This document shows, in pieces, positions 27,651 to 35,897 of a stretch of 49,004 nt of DNA. The notes beneath the pieces were generated by a model that saw only the letters and a list, made by a program, of their open reading frames with translations, did no database searches and was not told where the DNA came from. The position numbers and the translations under genes were made by a program. Position 1 is the first letter of the stretch. Every line of letters starts with the position of its first letter. Source of the DNA: Pseudomonadota bacterium. Its GTDB lineage: Bacteria > Pseudomonadota > Alphaproteobacteria > Caulobacterales > Caulobacteraceae. Location: positions 1-49,004 of the forward strand of contig CAUJHO010000062.1 in NCBI GenBank assembly GCA_963205025.1, in the 5' to 3' direction.

Positions 27651-27704
27651 CATTCATTGAGGTCTATGCGGAGAGCGCCATCGCACCCCGACGAGGTCAA
27701 GCAA

Positions 27705-28154
27705 ATGACTTCCACGGACGGCATGGCCGATCTGGAATCTAGCGGGAACCGCGCGCTGGAAGGATTCAATGAGGTTGGCAGCGAACCCCGCGACCGTGAA
27801 TCTGCCGAACAGTCTCGCCTGCTCTGGGTTGTTGGAGCCAGAGATGTGCCTTTTGCCGATGAAGCTGGCCCCTACGGGCGATCCTTGGCTGGCGGAGCGA
27901 TCAAACACTCCAATCTAACGGGTGGCTCTGATGCTTACTCAGGTGGCGAAGCGTGGCGGATCAAGGGCAAAGGGCTTCTGGTCAACGCCTCATCCGGGCG
28001 ATATGGAGCCGAGTGTGAAAAGGAGCTCAACGAGGTCGTGGACATTTTTCGGCATGCGGGATTCTCCGTCGCGTCGATGGGCTTTGATCTCGATAGCCCG
28101 ACGACCCCCAATGCCGTCGCCGTCGGCGAACTAACGTGGCTTAGACCGTTATGA
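27705..28154 (+). CDS. Hypothetical protein paired with ImmA/IrrE peptidase
   Basis: A 149-residue protein of no family I can name. The first 40 residues are acidic and probably disordered. The rest looks like one compact domain: LLWVVGARDVPFADEAGPYG, then KHSNLTGGSDAYSGGEAW and a VNASSGRYGAECEKELNEVV segment, ending ELTWLRP. The His/Thr/Gly-rich and Ser-Gly-Arg-Tyr motifs could line a ligand or catalytic site, but that is a guess. The ATG at 27705 has GAGG eight bases before it; an upstream extension to 27612 would lack a ribosome binding site. Its TGA overlaps the ATG of the peptidase gene by four bases. Base composition is clearly lower in G+C than in parE. Confidence 0.7.
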   Translation: MTSTDGMADLESSGNRALEGFNEVGSEPRDRESAEQSRLLWVVGARDVPFADEAGPYGRSLAGGAIKHSNLTGGSDAYSGGEAWRIKGKGLLVNASSGRYGAECEKELNEVVDIFRHAGFSVASMGFDLDSPTTPNAVAVGELTWLRPL

Positions 28155-29581
28155 GCATTGCCTCTTCAGAAGAACTCGACGCTGTGTTCGGCCTGGAAAG
28201 CGAGGGCGACACTCCCGAAGAACGTTCGCTGACCTCTAAACGCGAGTTCGTGCGGAGCCAGCACCAGATTTCAATTCGTCAACCAGACGCGCCTGGTCGT
28301 TGGTTCCGAGCCAATGAAATCCTGCGGTTGTTTGGCTGGGAAACGTTACGCGTGCTCGCTGCCCGACCGGCGTCGCCAGTTCTAAGGAGGGGTGCCGATC
28401 CCGTTTCAGACCTGAGAAAGCAGATCGACGCTTTAGGAGTTTCCGAAGGCGGCGTTCTGAGTCGTGCCAATGTGTCTGAAGTTGGAAAGCGGGCGCTCAA
28501 GAGTAAATCCCAAGTTCCATTCGCCGATCTGGAAAAACTCGCACAGCACTTATCGCTCGACAGTGATCTGCTTGGTTTAGGATCCGAGCAGCCAGAAGTA
28601 TCAAGATTGAGCGTCCGACTTAGGACGATTGGTTCGGGGCCTCGGGCACTAAGTGAAGCTAGTGTGCTTGCACTTGCTGAAGCGGCTTGGGTTATAGGCC
28701 GGCAACATGCGCTCCAGAACATGCTTGAGCACCCGACCTACAACTGGCCACATGATCCGAACAGCGATTACGGCTCTTCGATGACGCCAGCATGGAGAGT
28801 TGGTCAACGCCTCGCTGAACTCACGAGGGAGACATTAGAGGTTCAGCCAGGCGCCCCCATCGAGAGTATGACCCGCCTACTCGAGGAACGGCTGAACATT
28901 CCCGTCGTTCACGTGCGGCTGCCCAAGGAGTTCGCAGGAGCGACAATCGCCAGCGGCACGCTGCGCGGTATTGTCGTCAATCAACACGGGGCAAACGAAA
29001 ACGTTTGGGTTCGACGAATGACATTGGCCCACGAACTCGGCCATTATCTATGGGACTCGCAAGAACGGCTCGAACAACTCGTGGTTGATCGACATGCCGA
29101 TCTACAAAGTGACTACTCAAACATCCATGATCCAGTCGAGCAGAGGGCGAATTCCTTCGCTGTGGAGTTTCTAGCGCCACGCACTGAGGCCGGCGACGTC
29201 TACAAATCAATCGTCAACAGTGGATCCTCCGGAAGTGAAGGCATTGAGGCGGTGATGCGCCAATTCAATATAGGGCCGGGCGCAGCCTCGCACCACGTCA
29301 GAAATGAGCTACCTCAGTTTGAGGTTCCACCAGGTCCGCAGGGATTGCAGCCGACTGACGACATCAAAGGCTTAGAAGAATTTTCGGTTTCTTTTTTCGA
29401 TCCCAACGACGTTCCTGAATCCAGGCGGGGTCGATTCGCGCGTCTTGTTGGCGAAGCGCATGCGGCTCAGCTAATCTCGGATGATACCGTTGCAGCGTAT
29501 CTAAGCATCCCGAGGGACAAAGTCGAAACGGCGCTGACCTTCATCAACACAATTCAAGAAGCAACTCCCTCGCCCTCGTAG
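28151..29581 (+). CDS. ImmA/IrrE family metallo-endopeptidase with N-terminal helical domain
   Basis: A 476-residue protein. The COG2856-type zinc peptidase domain lies at about 230-345: MTLAHELGHYLWD carries the HExxH site (His294, Glu295, His298) and EQRANSFAVEFLAPR is the conserved downstream motif with Glu330 as the probable third ligand. The first 140 residues are helical, with LRKQIDALGVSEGG and FADLEKLAQHLSLD recalling an XRE-like helix-turn-helix, though weakly. The C-terminal 80 residues (RFARLVGEAHAAQLISDDTVAAYL) look like a second helical regulatory domain. ImmA cleaves a phage-type repressor and IrrE/PprI a repressor of DNA-damage genes; other members are antitoxin or defence components. 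It is coupled to the small upstream gene. Low G+C indicates transfer. Confidence 0.85.
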   Translation: MSIASSEELDAVFGLESEGDTPEERSLTSKREFVRSQHQISIRQPDAPGRWFRANEILRLFGWETLRVLAARPASPVLRRGADPVSDLRKQIDALGVSEGGVLSRANVSEVGKRALKSKSQVPFADLEKLAQHLSLDSDLLGLGSEQPEVSRLSVRLRTIGSGPRALSEASVLALAEAAWVIGRQHALQNMLEHPTYNWPHDPNSDYGSSMTPAWRVGQRLAELTRETLEVQPGAPIESMTRLLEERLNIPVVHVRLPKEFAGATIASGTLRGIVVNQHGANENVWVRRMTLAHELGHYLWDSQERLEQLVVDRHADLQSDYSNIHDPVEQRANSFAVEFLAPRTEAGDVYKSIVNSGSSGSEGIEAVMRQFNIGPGAASHHVRNELPQFEVPPGPQGLQPTDDIKGLEEFSVSFFDPNDVPESRRGRFARLVGEAHAAQLISDDTVAAYLSIPRDKVETALTFINTIQEATPSPS

Positions 29582-30264
29582 AAGCTTGTGGTAACCTCAG
29601 CGATTATGCGTTGAATTGTCAGCAGTTCAGCCGCCGGTCTACCCGTCAGGCACATGATCATCACCCCGGACTAGCAACGTCAGCGGCACCGATCTGGGTC
29701 CCAGGCTCGATACCTTCGCCTGCGTTTAGGTCCCGGCTCTCCGCGCTCACGCGCTCTGGGTGGCATGACGACGAAGTTGGGGGATTGTGGGCCCTTATCG
29801 CTCGCATTTCTTCGCGGATTGCCTCGCCCGATCGGGCGCATCGCAAAAATCGATCGCAAGATATCCGGAGCATTAAGCCCGGCCCCATACTCATCCCGTC
29901 CCGGATCCACGGGAGGGCGCATAGCCAGCGACCGTGTTGGATCGGGGATGCGGACTGAGCGGATAGCGGCGGGGCGGAGTACCTGCCGGTTCCGGGACCC
30001 ACATCGCCGGTGTTGGCCCGACCGTCCGGGGCTGAAACAGCTGCGTAGCCTCTAACAGCGGCGCCGAGCAGGGGCTCCGGGAAAACAGATCGCGGCGGAG
30101 CGTCCCTTCAGGTCGAAACGCAACACGACATTTACGGTCACCGGACCCGAAGTCCGGCGCTCCGCTGCCCCTCCCAACCTTCGCTGGGAAACCGCGAGGT
30201 GGCCCCGCCATGCCTGTTCCCTAATCCCTAGGGTCGACTCCCTAACCCCACCCGCCACCGAACA
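29582..30264. other. Gene-free 680-bp stretch with scattered hairpins
   Basis: I see no gene here: the short open frames have poor codon pattern, no ribosome binding sites and no family likeness. No tRNA, tmRNA, RNase P or SRP RNA consensus was recognised. Small inverted repeats occur, for example CCGGAC/GTCCGG at 30141-30157 and CCCTA/TAGGG near 30219-30233. The part at 29660-29770 resembles decayed dispersed intergenic repeats (GGTCCCGGCTCTCCGCGCTC). An unannotated small RNA cannot be excluded. Confidence 0.5.
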
Positions 30265-30292
30265 TTGACTTTCCACCCGAAATCGCTATGTT
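30265..30292 (+). promoter_or_regulatory. Predicted rhlE promoter
   Basis: TTGACT at 30265-30270 and TATGTT at 30287-30292, spacer 16 bases, are close to the alphaproteobacterial sigma-70 consensus. Transcription would start near 30299, giving a leader of about 130 bases before the helicase ATG. Confidence 0.65.
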
Positions 30293-30326
30293 GCACTGCA
30301 CCACGGAGCAGGAAGGCGAATCCGCG

Positions 30327-30351
30327 CCGCCCGTTCGCCCCGACTGGGCGG
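30327..30351 (+). promoter_or_regulatory. Hairpin in the rhlE leader
   Basis: CCGCCC at 30327-30332 pairs with GGGCGG at 30346-30351 around a 13-base loop, within the predicted 5' untranslated region. Long structured leaders are frequent on RNA helicase mRNAs and may serve cold or autoregulation, which is not shown here. Confidence 0.4.
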
Positions 30352-30429
30352 TTCCGCGAAGCCTGAAGACCGATGGCGCCCCGACCCGCGGGCCGCTGCG
30401 TCACACCCTTCCTTATCCGACAGGATTCC

Positions 30430-32013
30430 ATGACTGAATTTACCAAACTCGGGCTCTCGGCCTCGACGCTCAAGGCCGTTGCCGACACCGGCTACACCGA
30501 AGCCACCCCCATCCAGGAACAGGCCATCCCCGTGGCCCTGGCCGGGCGGGACGTTCTGGGCATCGCCCAGACCGGCACTGGCAAGACCGCCGCCTTCACC
30601 CTGCCGATGGTCGACCGACTGGCCAACGGCTTCGCCAAGGCCCGGATGCCGCGCGCCCTGGTGCTGGCCCCGACCCGCGAACTGGCCGACCAGGTCGCCG
30701 AGAGCTTCGCCAAATACGCCAAGGGCACCAAGCTGAGCTGGGCGCTGCTGATCGGCGGCGTGTCCATGGGCGACCAGGTGTCGGCGCTGGACAAGGGCGT
30801 CGATGTCCTGATCGCGACGCCCGGTCGCCTGCTCGACCTGTTCGACCGCGGCAAGGTCCTACTGACCGGCGTTCAGATCATGGTCGTCGATGAGGCCGAC
30901 CGCATGCTCGACATGGGCTTCATCCCCGACATCGAGCGCATCTTCAAACTGACGCCGCCGCGCCGCCAGACGCTGTTCTTCTCGGCCACCATGCCGCCGG
31001 AAATCACCCGGTTGACGACCCAGTTCCTGAAGGACCCGACCCGCATCGAGGTCGCCCGTCCGGCCACCACCGCCGACACCATCACCCAGTATGTCGCCCC
31101 GATCGGCTCGTCTGATCCCAAGGCCAAGCGAACCGCCCTGCGGATGTTGATCGAGCGCTCGGAGATCAAGAACGGGATCGTCTTCTGCAACCGCAAATCC
31201 GAAGTCGATATCGTCGCCAAGTCTCTGAAGGTTCACGGCTTTGATGCCGCCCCGATCCACGGCGACCTGGATCAGTCGCTGCGGATGAAGACCCTGTCCG
31301 ACTTCCGCTCGGGCGAGTTGAAGATCCTGGTGGCCTCGGATGTGGCGGCGCGTGGCCTCGACATTCCCGACGTCAGCCACGTCTTCAACTACGATGTGCC
31401 GCATACGGCGGACGACTATGTCCACCGCATCGGACGGACGGGTCGCGCCGGTCGTTCGGGCGAAGCCTTCATGATCCTGACGCCGGCGGACGACCGGTCC
31501 TATGACAAGGTTCTCAAGCTTATCAAGAAGACGCCTGAGACCCTGGATCTGGAACTCGACGTCTCGGAACTGAAGTCGACGCCACGCCAGAAGGAAGACC
31601 GCAAGCGCACGCGCCGCGACACCCGCCCGCGTCCGATCGCCGACCACGGCCAGACCGCCTCGATGAAGCCCATTGAAGCCCCGGCCCCGACGCCCCGCAA
31701 GGCGGCCGAACCCGCCCCGGTCGAAACAGCTGAACAGCCGCCCCTGGTTGCCGCTGAGGGCGATGCGCCCAAGACCGACAAGCCCCGGCGCTCACGCGGC
31801 GGGCGTGGCCGCAAGACCGAGACGACCGAGACGACCGAGGCAACGCCGACGGTCGCCGCCGTGGCGGCCAGGCCGGCCCGGGACGATGTTCGTCCGCGGG
31901 GGCGCGGACGCGGTCGCGACGGCTCCGACAGCGAGCCGAGCCGGACGCCCGGCTTCGGGGACTCCACGCCGGCGTTTCTGCTGCGGCCGGCCCTGAAAAA
32001 GGAACCGGCTTAA
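30430..32013 (+). CDS. DEAD-box RNA helicase (RhlE-like)
   Basis: A 527-residue ATP-dependent RNA helicase likely to act in ribosome assembly or mRNA decay. Motifs in order: Q motif region GYTEATPIQEQAIP, motif I AQTGTGKTAAF, Ia PTRELADQV, II VDEADRMLDMG, III FSATMP, and VI HRIGRTGRAGRSG. After the core (about residue 380) comes a long low-complexity Arg/Pro/Ala/Glu-rich tail, with Thr-Glu repeats (TETTETTEA) and Arg-Gly stretches (RPRGRGRGRDG) that probably bind RNA. AGGA precedes the ATG at 30430; a frame opening upstream lies in the leader and lacks a ribosome binding site. RhlE is the best fit by core sequence and tail, but SrmB/DbpA types were not tested. Confidence 0.92.
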   Translation: MTEFTKLGLSASTLKAVADTGYTEATPIQEQAIPVALAGRDVLGIAQTGTGKTAAFTLPMVDRLANGFAKARMPRALVLAPTRELADQVAESFAKYAKGTKLSWALLIGGVSMGDQVSALDKGVDVLIATPGRLLDLFDRGKVLLTGVQIMVVDEADRMLDMGFIPDIERIFKLTPPRRQTLFFSATMPPEITRLTTQFLKDPTRIEVARPATTADTITQYVAPIGSSDPKAKRTALRMLIERSEIKNGIVFCNRKSEVDIVAKSLKVHGFDAAPIHGDLDQSLRMKTLSDFRSGELKILVASDVAARGLDIPDVSHVFNYDVPHTADDYVHRIGRTGRAGRSGEAFMILTPADDRSYDKVLKLIKKTPETLDLELDVSELKSTPRQKEDRKRTRRDTRPRPIADHGQTASMKPIEAPAPTPRKAAEPAPVETAEQPPLVAAEGDAPKTDKPRRSRGGRGRKTETTETTEATPTVAAVAARPARDDVRPRGRGRGRDGSDSEPSRTPGFGDSTPAFLLRPALKKEPA

Positions 32014-32084
32014 TCCCGCCGTTACTCTTGTCGGCCTAGGGTGCGGTGTCACGGTCGGACGATTCCGGCCTGAAGGGACGCCGA

Positions 32085-33128
32085 ATGACCGCAGACGTCG
32101 ACAGCACGCTTCGCAGCCCGGCCGCTTATGAGCTGGCCAAGTTGGCGCTCCAGGAAATGGAGTCCGCGGGCGTCTGGCCGACTCCGCTGAACTTCGAGAT
32201 CTGGCTCCACTCCCTGAGCAGCCCGGAGAGCGGCCTGGCCATGGAGCTGCGCCGCATTCTGTCGAACGGACCGCTGACCGAGGACGAATCCGAACGTCTG
32301 GCCCACGACTTCCTGCCTCGGGCCCGCCTGTCCGATGAGATCCGCGACGCCGGGGCCCAGTTGTCGCGCGAGTTGAACAGCGTTGCCGGTGCCATCGCCG
32401 ACGCCCAGAAGAACCAGGCCGCCTATGGCGAAACCCTGGCCGAAGCCGACCAGAACCTGTCCTCCGGCAGCGACGTTCAACAGACGATTCGCGATCTGGC
32501 GGCGGCGACCCGCAAGGTGTCGACCGAAAACGCGGCCCTGGAACAGCGCCTGTCGGAATCGACCCGCGAGGTCGGAAAGCTGCGCGAACATCTGGAACAG
32601 GTCCGTCGCGAGTCCATGACCGACGCCCTGACCAAGCTCGCCAACCGCAAGGCCTTCGACGACGAACTGGCCCGTCAGTGCGAACGCGCGGCGGAACGTG
32701 GCCAGCCGCTGGCCCTGGCCGTACTCGACATCGACCATTTCAAGCGCTTCAACGATACCTGGGGTCATCAGACCGGCGATCAGGTCATCCGCTATGTCGC
32801 CAGTGTCCTGTCACGCCTGGCCGTGCCGCCGCGTGTCGCGGCCCGCTATGGCGGCGAGGAGTTCGCCCTGATCTTCCCGGCCGAGTCCGCCTCGGATGTG
32901 GCCACGGCCCTGGAGGATACGCGACGCGAAATCGCCTCGCGCTCGCTCAAGCGTCGCTCGACCAACGAAGACCTCGGGGCCGTCACCCTGTCGATCGGCC
33001 TGGCCGAATGGCGGGCCGGCGAAGCGCCGAGTTCCCTGCTCGAGCGGGCGGATGAGGCGCTCTACGCATCCAAGCGCGGTGGTCGCAATCGCCTGACCGT
33101 GGTCGAGGACGCCGCCAAGGCGGCCTGA
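32085..33128 (+). CDS. Diguanylate cyclase (GGDEF domain)
   Basis: A 347-residue cytoplasmic protein that should make cyclic di-GMP from two GTP. The GGDEF domain occupies about 177-345, with DALTKLANRKAFD at its start and the active loop GGEEF at 256-260, so catalytically competent. The inhibitory I-site (RxxD five residues before the loop) is absent: the position reads VPPR. The N-terminal 170 residues have no membrane segment; they form a helical region (SPAAYELAKLALQEMESAGV) and a coiled coil (about 130-175) that probably dimerises the enzyme. AAGGGA precedes the ATG at 32085. It follows rhlE by 71 bases. Confidence 0.93.
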   Translation: MTADVDSTLRSPAAYELAKLALQEMESAGVWPTPLNFEIWLHSLSSPESGLAMELRRILSNGPLTEDESERLAHDFLPRARLSDEIRDAGAQLSRELNSVAGAIADAQKNQAAYGETLAEADQNLSSGSDVQQTIRDLAAATRKVSTENAALEQRLSESTREVGKLREHLEQVRRESMTDALTKLANRKAFDDELARQCERAAERGQPLALAVLDIDHFKRFNDTWGHQTGDQVIRYVASVLSRLAVPPRVAARYGGEEFALIFPAESASDVATALEDTRREIASRSLKRRSTNEDLGAVTLSIGLAEWRAGEAPSSLLERADEALYASKRGGRNRLTVVEDAAKAA

Positions 33129-33168
33129 CCTCTATCCCCGCGCCAAACGCTCCGGCTAGACTGACGCG

Positions 33169-33948
33169 ATGAGAAGCGTGCTCTTCAATCTGGCCTATTG
33201 GGTCCTGTCGATCCTCTACACCCTGGCGGCGGCCTTCGCGGCGTTGGCCCCCGGGCGCAAGGCTGTCCAGTGGATTATCCGGCGCTATGTCAAACGGATG
33301 GTCCAGGCCATGCGAGTCCTTGCCGGTATTCACATTGAGGCTAGGGGCAAGGACAGGTTGCCGGAGGGGGCCTTCATCATCGCCGCCAAGCACCAGAGCT
33401 GGGGCGACGGCTTTTCCGTCTATGACCAGTTCGACGACCTGGCCTTCGTGACCGGCGACCATCTTGAGAAATTCCCGCTATTGGGAACGGTGCTGCAGAA
33501 GCTGGGGGCCATCGTCGTCAACAACTGCGGCGGCCACGAAGCCCGCAAGGCCCTGGCCCAGTCCGCGGCCATCGCCCATCAGCAGGGCCGCAAGATCCTG
33601 ATCTATCCCGAGGGCAATCTCGCCAAGGTGGGTGAGAAGTTCCGCTACCGCTCCGGCGTCTGGCACATGTACCGCGACTTCGACATGCCGGTCGTGCCGC
33701 TGGCGACGAACCTGGGCCTGTTCTGGCCGCAGGAGGATTTCAGGAAAAACCCGGGCAAGGCGACCATCGAGTTTCTGGACCCGATTCCAACGGGCCTGCC
33801 CAAGGCCGAGTTCATGGCACGGCTGGAAGACGCCATCGAGACCCGCACCGCCGAACTTGTCGCCGAGGCGACCGGCCGGCCCGTGACCCCGGCGGTGCAG
33901 GTACCGGCCCCAGATGAGGTCAGGAAGGCCGCAGCCAAACCGGCCTAA
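33169..33948 (+). CDS. 1-acyl-sn-glycerol-3-phosphate acyltransferase (PlsC-like)
   Basis: A 259-residue inner-membrane acyltransferase that adds the second acyl chain to lysophosphatidic acid in phospholipid synthesis. One N-terminal membrane segment (about 5-26) is followed by the catalytic HxxxxD motif (HQSWGD, His75 and Asp80), an Arg/Lys-rich site, and the acceptor motif YPEGN in place of the common FPEGTR. The C-terminal 30 residues are a proline/alanine-rich tail. It starts 40 bases after the diguanylate cyclase and converges with the next gene. Acyltransferase family is clear; lysophosphatidate as substrate is inferred. Confidence 0.88.
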   Translation: MRSVLFNLAYWVLSILYTLAAAFAALAPGRKAVQWIIRRYVKRMVQAMRVLAGIHIEARGKDRLPEGAFIIAAKHQSWGDGFSVYDQFDDLAFVTGDHLEKFPLLGTVLQKLGAIVVNNCGGHEARKALAQSAAIAHQQGRKILIYPEGNLAKVGEKFRYRSGVWHMYRDFDMPVVPLATNLGLFWPQEDFRKNPGKATIEFLDPIPTGLPKAEFMARLEDAIETRTAELVAEATGRPVTPAVQVPAPDEVRKAAAKPA

Positions 33949-33950
33949 TC

Positions 33951-34730
33951 TCACTGGAACAGCCGCATATCGTCGCCCTCGATCTCCCAGGTCTGCCGGT
34001 TGGGCGTGACCACATAGAAGGGCAGACCGTGCTGCAGGGCCAGAAAGACAAAGGTCTCCACCGGCACATCACTGACGACCTGGGTCATCATCAGCGCCGC
34101 CGTCTGACCGTCGCCGCCTGCCTGCATGTCCAGGGTCACGCAGCCTCGACTAAGCCGATCTGCCTGCTCGATTGTGCGGCCATCCGGCGAGACGGAGAAG
34201 CGATAGTGACCGCCCGTCACCACGACATTCTGCCGGGTCGTCGCCGCCATCATCCAGACCAGCCAGCCGTCACCATCCGGATCAGCGAGGATCAGGCTGT
34301 TGTACCGGTCCGAGCACGGCTGGGTCACGCCGGCGCGCGCCATGGCCACAGCCCGGAACATCGCCAGTTCTGTCTCCGAGAAGGGCTGCGTCGCCTCGAC
34401 CACGACCGGCGCGTCGTCGCCCCTGAAGACAACGTCATAGAACGGCTCCGGTGCCGCCGGGGAGCCGCGCCCGAATCGAACCACATGTCCGCCGTCACGC
34501 TCGACCACGATCCAGCCGATCATCCCGGCCAGTTGCTCCTCGGAAACGGCCTGCCGAAGGGCGTCCGTGCCATGCCAGGCGAACTGATCACGTCGGTACA
34601 TGGCGCGGCCCAGCGCCTCGACAGTTTCAACCTCGAAGGAACGAATGGGCCTCGGCTCGGCAGGTTGCGCCAGGGCCGGCGTCGCCAGCAGTCCCGTGGT
34701 CACGCAGAGGGCGACGAGCAGGGTTTTCAT
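33951..34730 (-). CDS. Hypothetical exported protein
   Basis: A 259-residue protein with a clean signal peptide (about 1-21, ending ALAQ) and no lipobox or later membrane segment, so probably soluble in the periplasm. It has two Cys well apart (in TQPCSDRYNSL and SRGCVTLDMQ) that could form a disulfide, and a calcium-like DPDGDG turn. No family is recognised. It lies 38 bases downstream of the TfoX-N gene on the same strand and ends three bases from the convergent acyltransferase stop. Confidence 0.75.
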   Translation of the reverse strand: MKTLLVALCVTTGLLATPALAQPAEPRPIRSFEVETVEALGRAMYRRDQFAWHGTDALRQAVSEEQLAGMIGWIVVERDGGHVVRFGRGSPAAPEPFYDVVFRGDDAPVVVEATQPFSETELAMFRAVAMARAGVTQPCSDRYNSLILADPDGDGWLVWMMAATTRQNVVVTGGHYRFSVSPDGRTIEQADRLSRGCVTLDMQAGGDGQTAALMMTQVVSDVPVETFVFLALQHGLPFYVVTPNRQTWEIEGDDMRLFQ

Positions 34731-34768
34731 GGACCCACCTTGACGCGAATGCAGTCGCGCCGCAATCC

Positions 34769-35119
34769 TCAGCGGCGCTTCGCTTTCGGCTTCGGCCTGA
34801 GCGCGACCTCGACGGCGCGCCGGGCCCAGGCCACGGCCTCATCCGCGTCATCGGTGGCCGACGCCGGCAGCGACCAATAGGCCATGACCATCTCTTCGCC
34901 AGCCTTGGTGCGATAGGTGAACCGGCGCGCGCCCTCGGCCTCAAGCTCGGCGGCCAGGGCCGCGTCGGCCTTCAGCCAGACCTCACCGTCGTCGAGGATG
35001 GCGAACATGGCCCCTGCGAACTTGACCCCGGCGGCCCCGAACATCGGGCGGATGTCGATCGGACCCAGGTCGGCCAGATGATCCCTCACCCATTCGCCAA
35101 AGCCCTTGTCATAGCCCAT
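34769..35119 (-). CDS. TfoX/Sxy N-terminal domain protein
   Basis: A 116-residue protein made only of the TfoX N-terminal domain: DHLADLGPIDIRPMFGAAGV is the hallmark. The C-terminal TfoX domain that accompanies it in competence regulators is missing, and in alphaproteobacteria such single-domain proteins have no known role. Its ATG shares a base with the sufA stop (TGATG), so it is the last gene translationally coupled to the suf operon. It ends in a basic tail (RPKPKAKRR). Confidence 0.88.
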   Translation of the reverse strand: MGYDKGFGEWVRDHLADLGPIDIRPMFGAAGVKFAGAMFAILDDGEVWLKADAALAAELEAEGARRFTYRTKAGEEMVMAYWSLPASATDDADEAVAWARRAVEVALRPKPKAKRR

Positions 35120-35499
35120 CAGGCGTCAGGAGCCGGCACGATGGTGACGCTCTCTCCACAGCCGCAGGCGTCGGTTTCGTTCGGGTTGCGAAACACGAAC
35201 CTCGAGGCCAGTCGTGTGGTTTCGTAGTCGATCTCGGAGCCCAGCAGGAACAGCACCGCCTTGGGTTCGATAACGACCTTGGCCCCCTTGTCCTCGACCA
35301 CCTCGTCCAGCGGATCTATGGTCTCGGCGTAGGAGACGACATATTCCTGACCGGCGCAGCCGCCGTTCTTGATGCCGACGCGCAGGGCCGCCATCGGCCG
35401 GTCGGCGCGGGCCATAATCTCGCGCACGCGCTCAGCCGCAGCTTCGCTCAGGCGTAGAACCTGCGGGCGCGGACGGCGGGGGACCGGCTGGGCTTCCAT
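35119..35499 (-). CDS. sufA: A-type iron-sulfur carrier SufA
   Basis: A 126-residue HesB/IscA/SufA family protein that receives Fe-S clusters from the SufBCD scaffold and passes them to targets. The three conserved Cys are present: one in KNGGCAGQEY and two in DACGCGES. It is longer than IscA at the N-terminus (MEAQPVPRRPRPQVLRLSE). The start at 35499 overlaps the sufT stop by one base; an upstream in-frame start would lie within sufT. It is SufA by position in the operon. Confidence 0.92.
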   Translation of the reverse strand: MEAQPVPRRPRPQVLRLSEAAAERVREIMARADRPMAALRVGIKNGGCAGQEYVVSYAETIDPLDEVVEDKGAKVVIEPKAVLFLLGSEIDYETTRLASRFVFRNPNETDACGCGESVTIVPAPDA

Positions 35500-35897
35500 C
35501 AGAACATGTTGAGCGAGAGCTTGGCCTCGTCGCTCATCCTCGAGGGGTCCCACGGCGGATCGAAGACCAGCTGCGCCGAGGCCGAACGGATGCCCTCGAC
35601 CTTGGCCACGGCGGCCTCGACCCAGCCCGGCATCTCGCCGGCCACCGGGCAGCCCGGCGCGGTCAGGGTCATCTCGATGAGCACATCGCGCTCATCGTTG
35701 ATGTCGACCTTGTAGATCAGGCCCAGCTCATAGATGTCGACCGGGATTTCCGGGTCGAACACGGTCTTGAGCGCCGCGACGATGGCGTCGGTCAGGTTGG
35801 CGATCTCAATCTCGGTCATCGCCTCGGCCTGGCCGGCGTTCCAGGCGGCATTGAAGTCCGTGCTGTCGCTGATCTTGCTGTCGTCCATCTGGGTCAC
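35499..35897 (-). CDS. sufT: SUF-associated MIP18/DUF59 protein SufT
   Basis: A 132-residue DUF59/MIP18-family protein that helps Fe-S cluster maturation. The core reads VFDPEIPVDIYELGLIYKV and the conserved Cys is in LTAPGCPVAGEMP; the C-terminal FDPPWDPSRMSDEAKL is typical of SufT. A GTG at 35897 overlapping the sufS stop (GTGA) gives the full frame; an ATG at 35888 is an alternative. Neither has a clear Shine-Dalgarno, so coupling to sufS translation is likely. It sits between sufS and sufA. Confidence 0.92.
   Translation of the reverse strand: MTQMDDSKISDSTDFNAAWNAGQAEAMTEIEIANLTDAIVAALKTVFDPEIPVDIYELGLIYKVDINDERDVLIEMTLTAPGCPVAGEMPGWVEAAVAKVEGIRSASAQLVFDPPWDPSRMSDEAKLSLNMF

Noticed and set aside
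29611..29958. 115-codon frame in the gene-free block before rhlE, and overlapping minus-strand frames
   Set aside because: No ribosome binding site, codon pattern unlike neighbours, and several competing frames of equal quality cover the same bases.
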